A stretch of 64,000 bases of DNA from positions 167,881,626 to 167,945,625 of the forward strand of contig NC_092858.1 in the NCBI RefSeq assembly GCF_032062135.1. Reading direction: 5' to 3'. Below the pieces are notes generated by a model. That model saw nothing but the letters and a program-made list of their open reading frames with translations, made no database searches and was not told the origin of the DNA. The stretch is from Pyxicephalus adspersus. Lineage: Eukaryota > Chordata > Amphibia > Anura > Pyxicephalidae. Below are positions 1-10,085 of this stretch, piece by piece (within the stretch, counting starts at the first letter, position 1; each line of letters starts with the position of its first letter). A program made the translations under genes and the position numbers.

Positions 1-1710
1 TTTGGGGAAGTGTTGAAGTCAGGATGGAGGGGTCACGGCCAGGAATGGGTCACTAGGCCACAGGGAACCAAATAGAGATGGCCACACCACAGAAGATCTC
101 CCCTGCCTTTTCCTTGTTCTCTGGACATTGGCAGGTTCCATTCTTCATTGTCCTGGCCATTTCTTTAAATGCACCACACACATTGTCTGACCAGTGCCAC
201 TTCTCCACTCTCCTATTCCAGTAAGAGTGTAGAAGTGCACAGGGCATTAGATACTACCCCACCTCCACCTTCAGCAAAACTTATGCTCCTTGCTGATTTT
301 ATAGATGCATCTCTGATTGAGCAGGTAGTGTGTCAGACCACTTCTGAGAGATCCCTGCTTCCACACAAGAATCAAAAGTCCTCTACAGTGTGCTGGAAGG
401 AGAGAGGCATTTCTCCTTTGTGGTTTGTGGCAAATCTTCAGCTCTTGTTTTATTTTTAAACTTTAACTTTATGTTCCTGGAATGTTTTTGACCCATTAAA
501 ACTGAGCTTCTGAACTGTTTTGGTGGAAATATTGTGTAAATCAAATGCAGGAAAACAACAATCGCCTACATGAGCCCATACCAAAAAAATGTCAAGACCA
601 GTCATAGCCCTTTATTACTACTTGTTTTGAAGATGCTGCTTAAAATATAGCTATGAATGATGCCTCTTTAAGTATCATTTTGTATAACACTGGTTCCCCA
701 TTTGGCAGCAAGCCTAAATGACTGGAACAGCTCAGGATGTAATTGAGAGCGATGAGAAAATGTAGAGATTTGTACTCTACGGCGAGTCTCACACACTCAG
801 CAGCATCTTCCACTTTCCCTGGAGGCTACAAGGGAAGGTTTCTGGTGCAGCAAAAACCATCTTCCACTTCAGCAGCATTTTGTGAAGTCAAGAGTGCAGG
901 CCTACTAGCGGGAAGACGGAGAGCTCGGCAAGGATTTGCCATCTGTCACAACACAAACACGTTCAAGCGTTTTATTTTCTCCAAACAGTTTATCAGTTTG
1001 TTGGTGTGGAAATAAATTGTGATCATTATACTAAATCACTCAGTTGTTTATGTTAAACAGTTGCCTGCGAGCTTGTGTGTCAACAATGCGCCCCTTAACT
1101 GACGTTTTTCCGTCTTCTCGTATTGTATAGATTTATGTAATGTCTTCACACATGCTTAGTCATTTTAATTAGGGTGTAAGTGTCGTTGAGTAATCATGGT
1201 TAATTGGGGTTAATAGCAGTTTTTAAGAAAAAAGGTTCCTAACGTGCTACTTATGTTTTATGCTTCAGAGGAATTTCTGCTTTATCAGTTACTCTGTTGA
1301 TCTCTTTGATAATTAGGAGGAGGTTTTGTTTTCCGTGTTATCCCCAAAGAAGCGCAGGCCTCTTTTCAGGTTCAAACTTTTTCTTTTTTGGTGTGGAGAT
1401 GGGTGGGTAAATAGACCTGCATGCCCTCTGTGATCATCCTAAAGTATTTACTTAATCAAATACTGATCAAAGCAATACATTAATATACAAGTTTTCAGGT
1501 CCAGGCATTGGGTGGCATCTCAACATCTATTTCCAGTGTGCACCTTGAAAATATAGGATCCTCCATTTATCACATTTCAGCCAAGGTAGTCTCTCACCAC
1601 CTCCCTGCAGTCCCATTCCACTTGCTTTTCTATTGGTGATTGGTTATTGGTTGTGCATTATATTAAGTGACCAGTAAGAAGGCTTTAATGAGGGCAGCCT
1701 TTTTCAACCA

Positions 1711-2186
1711 TTTTTTTTTTTTTTTAAATAATATTTATTATGAGACACATTCGGCAAGTACAACAACATCATATAAATTAGTAAGGGCAAGATCAAAAAA
1801 CACGATAAATATTCAGTACAGCTATAAAAAATCAATGTCGCACAGAACCTCAGCGTCTCTGATTTTGAAGTTAAAACTTAAATGTAAGGAGAAGGAAGGT
1901 AGGGAGAGATGGGAGCGAAAAAGAAGGGAGGGAAGGGGGAAAGGAAAATGAGAAGGGGGAAGAAGATCAAGGGTTGAGAAGTTAAGCCTGAACAACTGTT
2001 GCAACAATTGAGACTGTTGCAACAACGTACTGTAGTCTGTAGTTGAGCAAAATTGGATTCAGTAAAACCAGGTCCATGTGAATTTTTCAACAGTCTCAGT
2101 TCCTGGACTCATCGTGTCCCCCATACGATAGATATCAGCCAATCAGCCATTGACTGGAGGTTGGAGGAGTGTCACACTTCCACTTC
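1711..2186 (-). mobile_element. Polyadenylated retrocopy or LINE 3' end nested in the hAT MITE
   Basis: A run of 15 T at 1711-1725 is the complement of a poly(A) tail. Just inside it on the minus strand is an AATAAA-like signal (complement near 1730-1742), the layout of a retrotransposed RNA 3' end. The hAT end sequence occurs on both sides (ttttcaacca ending 1710; gttctcaacct from 2188), which fits a ~10-bp target-site duplication. The body holds a strongly purine-biased tract (1882-1965). No coding similarity was recognised, so the source RNA (a 3' UTR or a LINE tail) is unknown. Confidence 0.55.
1882..1965 (+). repeat. Purine-rich low-complexity tract
   Basis: About 84 bases of almost pure A/G (ggaggg/gaagg runs with few pyrimidines). 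It lies inside the retrocopy and could form triplex or act as slippage-prone sequence; no coding sense. Confidence 0.7.
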
Positions 2187-4559
2187 CGTTCTCAACCTTT
2201 TTACCTTTTTTTATGGGGAAACCCTTGACATAAATTTCAGGTCCTCAGGGAACCCCCACTATAATTTCTTTATCCACAACTTGCAGTAAATTCATATGAT
2301 GATCAATGGGAAGAATGCCTCTTACTTTGTTGACCACTGGAATACAATCCTTACAGGTAGGAAAAAGGATTGGTGCCACCCAAACTGACCTGGGAGGCAC
2401 ACATTGATGATTGCTCACGGAACCCCTAGCAACCCCTAGAGGAACCTTATGTTTCCATCGACTTCTTGTTGAGAAACGCTGAATTAGGGAGTAGTTGTGC
2501 CAGGGAGCAGTTTTCTAAGCTTGGGTTGGAATTTGCATATTGGTTCTCCTAGGCTGTTTGGAAATAAACTAAAAAGTCTTTGGGCACCTGATATGTAGTC
2601 CAGGGACTGTAAGATGTTGCCAAAGGTACACAATATTCAATACTATAATACACACATGGCCAGTCCCTAGTGTATAATACCCCCTTATGTTTCCTTCATT
2701 TTTATTGTACAATAAATACAGCACAAATGGATAGTTTTGACACTTTTTTGTTGTTTGAAAAGCCACATAAAATAATAATCATTTAAGACGCAGCCCACTC
2801 AAAAACGGCTTTGTGGGTTTTAAAGCATTCAAAGAGTAGGCGGATATTTTCCATAATTTCCATACATCTGTTCACATGTTTGCATTTCTATGTGGTTATC
2901 CTCCAGGAGATTATTTGAAATACTTTATGCTGCAGTTTGAATATAGGATTACAAAACAATGATTATAAAGCCCATTATTTATTGATTTTGTAATGGATGA
3001 TCTAGGGTACCCTACTTGTTGACCTTTTACCTTGGAAACAACAATAACTTAACCAGTATAAAACAAAATCATTGTGGATAAAATGATTGCTATGGCTTAG
3101 TTTGGGCCTTTTGAGTCCATTCCTAAGTGTTAGATTTTGTGGAATTCCAAACTTCTCAAAAATCAAATGCATTGCAGAAGGTTCAGGATCTATGAAGGAT
3201 TTGTTGGTGTTTTCATGGTCGAAAGATTTTCATGGAAATCATGATCACTGGGTCGGAAACTGAGGAAATTTCCCATCAGAGCTATGATAAAACCTTCCCA
3301 TTCTATCTAATAGAGAAAAATGTTTCCCTGAAGTTCTAATCTGTACCAGAAGCCCTCACAAGGAGGTATGGGTCTCATGCGTGACAATTCCAGGTCAGAG
3401 ACTTCATCTTTTTCATAACTGGTGACAGTTGATGTTCAGGAAGAGGACCAAAGCAAGGTCAAGATTGGAAGCTTTCAGGCAACATCATATCAAAACCAAA
3501 GGAAGGCGGAATATGAGCTGTAATACAGGCAAAAAGCAAGGCTGGCAACAGGCAAATGAAAACCATAATCCAAAATATGTGCTGATGAGAACAAGAATCG
3601 TTACTAAAACTGCAAATTATTACAGCTTTCAACTGAGGAGGGACTTTAATTCTAAGGCACCATCACAGAGCATTCAGTGGATTTTGTGTCTGCAGAATGG
3701 ACTATTTAAAGGCACAATTTCATGGCTGCAGCACTACAAATTCTAGTAGATGTTTTGCCCAGCCCAGAGCAAAAGGTGTGCTAAGGGAGGTTAAATAATG
3801 CTACATCAGGATAAATATAGTAAATGGAAGGTATAGTGGTTTTGTACTAAAAAAAATAAAAAATGCATAAATATATAAATAAAATACTGCATCTGAATAG
3901 TGCTTTCTCCATCCAGCATGTATGGCTTTAGGCTTACTTTATTACTTTTCCTACAATATATTGGAAAAAAGCCTGTTGTTTAAAGAGAATGTGAATTTTA
4001 CATACAGAACCAGATCATTCAGAGCTGTAGCTTATCACATATGGTTCAGTACAAAGCTGCAGTAAAAGGGAACTACTTCTGCTTTGTTGCCACTGTAGCC
4101 ACTCATAGTGATCTGATCATGCTTTTTATTGTTTTAGATGTTTATTTAAATCTAAGATTGTATACAAAAAATCTATAGTGTTCTGGGAATTCTGTGTTAT
4201 GTATTATGTTTTGTGTTATGCATGTCGATAATTGTTGCAGACCATTTTACTCATTGGTGTAACACAGGCAGGAGGGGGTGACAACTCATAGAATAAAGAA
4301 CAATATGGAACATTTGCACCTTTTTTTTAGATCTTTGAGCAACCACATGCTTACTGTTCTACCTCAGCAGTGATGAATGGAAGAGCTAAGCACTCATCTC
4401 CAATATTATACACTTGGGTAAAGCTGGCAATAACCTGTAGGCAAGCAATATTTTTCTACCAATTTGTTCTCTCTGTTCATCCCATTAGTTAGCCTATTGG
4501 TTGGCTAAGTTTTCTCTGCTGCTCTGAATTTTGGAAGTTTGGATCACTTTAAAGTATTT

Positions 4560-4916
4560 CTTATTGCACTTGTTATTCCACAGGAACCTGGGTGCTCAAA
4601 ATCACAACTTTTATTTCTTTCCAGAATTCCATTCACTTTTTGCCAAGATCTTGTACAGCAAATCTAAAGATTATCAATGGGGTTAAATTCCAAACTGTGT
4701 ACTTGCAAATCCATGGGTGAAAACGAGATCCTATGTTCTCCGGACCACTGTTTCGCAACTTTAATCCCAATGAATCCTGGCATTTTCATTTTGGAATCTG
4801 CCATCAGGAAGGAAAAAATCAGTTGATGGGAACAACCAGGTCATTCAGTATACTAAGGGAATTAACCTTTTTTGGATACATATTGTTGCAGCACCTAGAC
4901 ATAACTGACTGAAGCA
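4560..4916 (-). pseudogene. Tc1/mariner-like transposase relic
   Basis: The minus strand translates, with frame breaks and stops, to fragments resembling the Tc1 transposase catalytic core: a piece like 'LNDLVVPIN' (4800-4860 region) followed by 'FQNENARIH'-like remains, and then an altered C-terminal part. It runs directly into the tandem array at 4917-5149, which contains repeated copies of the 'GGSVMIWG' motif that normally precedes this part of the protein. Many stops make it non-functional. Identification is from remembered family motifs, and the ends of the element are not defined. Confidence 0.6.
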
Positions 4917-5149
4917 ACCCTAAATCATAATTCTGTCCCATAGGTGCCCAAGATTATAATACTACCACCATAAGAACCCCAGATTATATTATTGCCTCAA
5001 TGTGAACCCAGATCATAACACTGCCTCTAAATGCTACCAGATTATAACATTACCCTCACAGGCACCCCAGATCATAACTTCTCCCATAGGCACCCATATA
5101 ACAACATTGCTCTCACAGGCACCCCATATTATAGCACTACCCCCACAGA
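4917..5149. repeat. Minisatellite, 8 units of 28-31 bp, derived from transposase sequence
   Basis: Eight imperfect units of the type acccagatcataacactgcc...cacaggc start near 4917, 4948, 4976, 5006, 5036, 5064, 5092 and 5121. Read on the minus strand the units encode a reiterated 9-10 residue pattern, with GGSAIIWGACE, then GEVMIWGACE and similar, which is the Tc1 transposase motif GGSVMIWG. The array borders the Tc1 relic at 4560-4916 on the side where that motif belongs, so it appears to be an in-place tandem expansion of transposon sequence. Confidence 0.75.
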
Positions 5150-5269
5150 CTTGGAGACTTTTTTGGCTAGGGAATGGACGTTCTTTTGCCAAGAAGGATG
5201 GAAGAACGCTGTTGAAAGGTTGCCCCTTTCTCGGTGCTGGCCCATAGCCCACAAAGCCTAAATGAACCC

Positions 5270-5690
5270 CTCTGTATTACCTACAGAAAACCAGTAGTTT
5301 CCCAGGATTCCAATGAGAAGAGCTCTCCGCAGCCTAGTGAATTGAAGAAGCTTCTGATACAGACAGATGTTTGTGTTTCTGAAAGAAATCATCACAACGG
5401 CTCCCATAATTAAATCTTTCCAGTCACACGAGCACGTTATTGTATGTCATTAGTTTTCCTAATACCATTTTACCTATTATCGCCTCTGTTTTGTGAGCTC
5501 ACATCTGTCAGAGAGGAGCAGCTTTTCCAGCTCGGTTGTTTGCTTACTGATTTACGCCTAACAGCCCGAGGCGGTTGTGTTAACATTTATAAACGGCGCA
5601 TTCTAGTCAGCCAGCCAAGGATATTCACACAGGTGCTTCCGTTGAACGCCAAGTACAAATGATATTCAGAACACTGCGCTGCATGTCACT
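5270..5690. other. Complex non-coding segment, possible conserved element
   Basis: Non-repetitive intronic sequence with balanced composition and CpG-containing words in a CpG-poor surround (for example cagcccgaggcggttgtg near 5563-5580). I found no exon reading and no repeat signature. It is a candidate conserved non-coding element by appearance only. Confidence 0.25.
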
Positions 5691-7099
5691 AGTTTATTAT
5701 TAGCATCTCTGTGGGGACTCCTTATCAAGGATTTATTTTATAGACAGAGCTAGTTTGTGAAGATCATTACAGCTCATCTGTAAACACAAGAAAGAAGATG
5801 CTGCTCCTAGTTTACCAAAGTTAGAAAAACAAGTTAGAAAATAATCAGGCTTGGAAGCATGGACCAAGGAATCTGACCAGTTGCTGCAAGTGTTGGCTAT
5901 AAACTCTGTACTTTTTATTATAAAAAATCTGCTCTTGCTTGTTTCTTGGTCATCATTAATTAAATATGAGATTCTGATTCCACTCTCTGCATGGGGTATG
6001 GTAATACTGAAGGCAGGAGAGCTTGGTGACCTCTCTGGGGCATAGGACATATCAACACTTTATCTTCTCCTCACTTCCTTTTGCATCTCTGAGACGTAAT
6101 AAAACTGAAATCACTTCTTTATTTGCCATTGAGACACAACAAGGAGTGAAGGAAATTCCTTCTTGTTTAAGTGTCATCAGAAAAAGTATCACCATGCAAA
6201 TATTTTGCACCTCCTGTTAACTGATAAAATTTTGACTTTCCATCACTTTATGCCCAGATGACCAATGGTTACCAACACAATTTACGGCAATCAAAACAAA
6301 AATCAACATGGCAGCTCCATTGCTTGGACTCCCTGGTTCACCAGTACTACATGGTGACTGTTCATGTGCCAACAACTCTGATTAAGCCTTCAATGGCGTT
6401 GAGTATACTAACATTATAATTCAGTGTGGCAGCTGAGCTAATTCAATTATGTCTTAGCTCCCCCAGGTTTTGCCTTCTATCCCTGACTGGCCAATGGCCA
6501 AATAAAGCTGCACCTGCTCAGTCCACCTTGCCTGTGATAACGTTAGCTTGTAGCTGCCAAGGGTGCATTAGTCTACTGTGTGCTCTTTGGCGGCCTTGTC
6601 CTACTTGACCTGTTCTTGCCACTTGGATTAACCTCTGCCTAACCCTTACCATGTTTCTGCTTGATCCCACTGGATCCCTAACCTATTTAAATACCTTAAA
6701 ATTACCCTTGGCTCCGACCCTGATCTGGAACTTTCTTTATCCTTGGATATCTAACCCAGCTTGCTCTCCCATATATGACCTTTGGCTCTAACCTTTTTCT
6801 GTCTATGTTGTGGGAGCCTTAGTTGTATCTTGGGCCTTGTGGTTTTATGGTGCTCCACCAATCCTTGTACACGCAGCTTCTGGGGGAAACCATGTGCTTG
6901 GATAACATAATAAGACTGTCATGTAGGAGCTTGACTATAAGTGAACTGTCAAGTGTTACATTAGGAGGTTGGTGTCTGGATTTCCATCCTATCCTGGTAT
7001 GGGATATAATGAATGCAAACTGTACTATGCTACCAGTATTATTATACTGAACCAAAATCCTAGAATACCCCCAACTGTCTTTTATGCCCATAATTGTAT

Positions 7100-7123
7100 T
7101 GTGTGTGTGTACATATATATATT

Positions 7124-7163
<40 letters not shown>
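7100..7163. repeat. TG/TA microsatellite
   Basis: (TG)5 followed by interrupted then pure (TA)n, about 64 bases in all. Confidence 0.95.
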
Positions 7164-7164
<1 letters not shown>

Positions 7165-8550
7165 GATAAACCTACCCTACATCTCTCTTAGTGCCTAGTG
7201 CTCAAACAACTTATCCTTAAGACCATGCAAAGACATCTGGAAGTTCAGGAAGTGCCCATTGGTATAGAAATCCTTATACAATATGAGAAAGTAATTTCTT
7301 TTGCATAGCTGCCTTATTAGAGCTACGGATAAGCCTGTTCTATCAGATCCTACAACAAATAATCATGCCTATACTGTCAGCTTTGGCAGGTGTCTGTTTG
7401 TACCTTTTCTGGTCCGGTTACCTCAGCTTAGCTTCAAGGCATACAATGTACAAAAAAAAAAGGCAACAATATGATAGGGCACTTTAAAATTAACTGAATA
7501 CATAACATTCTACATATTGTCTAAAAGCTCCAAAGTCACATTGTTCCAATTAAAATGTAATTGTTTGTAATTGCTGTAGGAAGGACCTTGCCCTCAGTGG
7601 CTGTGAATATAGTGAAATCTTTGGAGCATTTTTCTAGCATCCATGAGCACACAGGCTCAATTAGCAAGACAATGGAACAACGAAAATGGGGGTTTCAAAG
7701 GTGACTGTTGCTAAGCAACAGAGACAGACCTTGGTGAGCACCCATCTATGCCGGGGGGCTTAACACTTCATCCTTCCTCCTCCTTAGATTTATATTGTAA
7801 CCACCCATGTCTCTGACATCACAAAGGTAACGTGCGTTCAATTGATGTCTGAGTAGGCGGAGAATTAAATGGAATCTGAGCAAATATTTTGCATGGCAGA
7901 TTTAAAGCAGACAAAAGATAAAAAATCTTTAATTGAACCCGTCATCTCCTATAAATAAACTGCTTAATGGATCAGTTAACACAAGACTATCCTAGAGAAA
8001 ATGCATAGGCTGCCATTGCTGGCTGCTAACTGCTTGGCTGTCAAACTAATCCTCTGAATTTTCCAGATCAGCAGAAGAAGCAGAACAAGCAGCATAAAAC
8101 AGTTATTTAATGGACCCTTAGAAAAGAGTTGGCTTAAATAATTGCAATATTAGATAAGTGACAATTTTAGATTGTGCTAAATTTTAGAACTTCCACTTTT
8201 GATCTTGCATGGCTATGGATCCCAATTCAGACTGGAGGTAGCCATAGCACAACAGCAGGACAGAAGGGTGCTCTGCACCAGAAATAGCTCTTGATAGGAG
8301 TTTTCTCTATGTTGTATAATGGCTGTCTCTTTAAAGAATACTTTTCATGGCCTAAAAAGTGTATCTGGTAACATTATTGGTGCCCTGAAAATACCTGCTT
8401 GATACTAAATATTTGTGTGTTGCCAGCAAATACAACACATAACCTTGGACTTTAGCCTTTGCTTTAGTCTTGCATATTTGTACAACCCCTCCATTGTACT
8501 TAAATTGCTTACTTTGATCTCATTACATGCTGTGAATTTCTCATAATGAA

Positions 8551-8751
8551 TCTGATTTAATAAAGCTCTCCAAGGATGGAGATAATACACTTTCATAAGT
8601 GAAGCTGGGTCATCCAGCAAACCTGAAATGGATCTGGTCTAGAATTCAAAACATTTGCTAGCAAATGATTTTGAAGAAATCCATTCCAGGTTTGCAAAGC
8701 TTCACTGGGTGTATCCTCTCCAGCCATGGAGAGCTTTAATAAATCAGGCCC
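8551..8751. mobile_element. Foldback (palindromic) MITE, near full length
   Basis: The left end (tctgatttaataaagctctc from 8551) and right end (gagctttaataaatcaggcc to 8750) are reverse complements, and the pairing continues inward through ggatggagata/cctctccagcc and ccagcaaacctgaaatggat/atccattccaggtttgc to a centre at ttgctagcaa (about 8656-8665). The whole ~200-bp element is therefore one imperfect hairpin. Shorter relatives lie at 26063-26220 and 33190-33296. It has no coding capacity; class (DNA transposon foldback) is inferred from structure. Confidence 0.75.
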
Positions 8752-9780
8752 CATGTGCATTGGAATCTTTTCCTGGCTGGAGGACATCCAGCTCATTTAG
8801 CATTTTCCATCTTGGCCTTACTGTCCCTGATCTATCCCTTTTATTCATATTATTTCAATCATGGCTGCTCAATATCATATGTGAATGTTTGCACAGCTTT
8901 CTGTATTCAGCTATGTACAACACAGGGAGGCCCCTCTCACAATCTATATTCTTCTTATAATACACATACAAAACAAAAACAAACAAAAAGTGATGATAAT
9001 ATTGGGTCTAAAATGTTATAATCAATAAGTTAGTTTGTTAATGGTGGCAAAGAAAGGGGGACCTGGGGAAGGAAAAATTGAGGCAAATGAGACTTCAGCT
9101 TTAGTTGCAGATAAGAATTAAATTAGGATGTTAGAAATACTGTATTTTTAGAAAAGCTTAGGTTATGACATAAGTTATGCCTATTCTCCATTGGCATCGC
9201 TCTTTTACAGGCTGATATCCTACAGATACTTACCAGTGAGTGTGCAGTGATAAAGCCATGCCATACTGGTTTGGCCAGCAAAGACTCAATGCCGTTGGAG
9301 AAGGGAAGTGTTCTTTTTGCTTTCTTAGCAATTCTGGTACTGGAGAGCTGCTGTTATTGATTGGATTGCTAGTGTAACATGGGCCTAAGTGCCACATGAG
9401 AAATAGTCATTGGCCTTGCCATTTGTGGCTAGCCTGATGTGATGTTAATCTTGCCCGTTCTGCATTTAGATTTAATGTATACAATATCTTGGAAATTAGT
9501 GGTACGATCTTTGAATTTGTTTGTTTTCTTTGTTGTGTTTGAATATTTACGATCGATGGACACTATTTGGAGGGAAAGACCCCCATTTATCCTAGCAAAG
9601 CATTAAATCTGAGTGCAATCAATCAACTTTGCTGTTTCCTAGAAGTAAATGTATCAATCCTCAAATCAATTCTGGGAATCCAGTACCAGGCTGTACACTG
9701 GGCCTGATGTCTGTCCAGTTCAGTGGTCCACAGCTATTGATCTGGTAAATATCTCAATGATAAGAAGAAACTTTAAAGTG

Positions 9781-9813
9781 GACTTTAAATGCATGTAGCA
9801 TGCATTCAAAGTC
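9781..9813. repeat. 33-bp hairpin
   Basis: gactttaaatgcatg (9781-9795), loop tag, catgcattcaaagtc (9799-9813): 15-bp arms with one mismatch. The flanking text (aactttaaagtgg) suggests it sits at the edge of an unclassified MITE. Confidence 0.7.
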
Positions 9814-10012
9814 TATTTTTTAAGTTCAGAAAAGAACCCCAAAATTAAAAAAGAAAAAACATTTAGGGGGGAAGGTTTAGGTAAGTACACTTACCTACCC
9901 TCCAAATTCTGTCTGTGATACTTAGTAAAGAATGAAATCATCCTCCTTAGTTAGATCTGGGGAATGTAGAGTATTATTATTGGTATTATTATTATTACTA
10001 ATAATAATATAA

Positions 10013-10085
10013 TTATTAATAATAATAAACAGTATTTATATAGCACAAACATATTACACAGTGCTTTACATTGGAGTACCCCAGA
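10013..10085 (-). repeat. SINE tail fragment
   Basis: The sequence aataataataaacagtattt continuing to atattacacagtgctttaca is the reverse complement of the 3' tail seen in the fuller SINE copies at 28678-29012 and 45734-46042. Only the tail is present, next to an ATT-rich run at 9975-10030. Confidence 0.7.

Larger units (their letters stand above)
1687..2489. mobile_element. hAT-type MITE with 8-bp target duplication, interrupted by a retrocopy
   Basis: The left end reads cagcctttttcaacc from 1695 and the right end reads gttgagaaacgctg to 2481, whose reverse complement is cagcgtttctcaac, so the ends form terminal inverted repeats beginning CAG. The 8 bases just outside are aatgaggg (1687-1694) and aattaggg (2482-2489), a 7/8 match that fits the 8-bp target duplication of hAT transposons. 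The body from 2187 contains the motif pair 'cagggaaccc' and 'cggaacccctagcaacccct' typical of a common frog hAT MITE. The element is split at about 1710 by a poly(T)-headed insertion. Confidence 0.75.

Noticed and set aside
1695..1709. Independent second hAT copy at the left of the retrocopy
   Set aside because: The 8-bp flank match between 1687-1694 and 2482-2489 is better explained by one element split by the retrocopy.
4917..5149. CRISPR-like array of ~30-bp repeats
   Set aside because: Units are directly adjacent without spacers, and the DNA is vertebrate.
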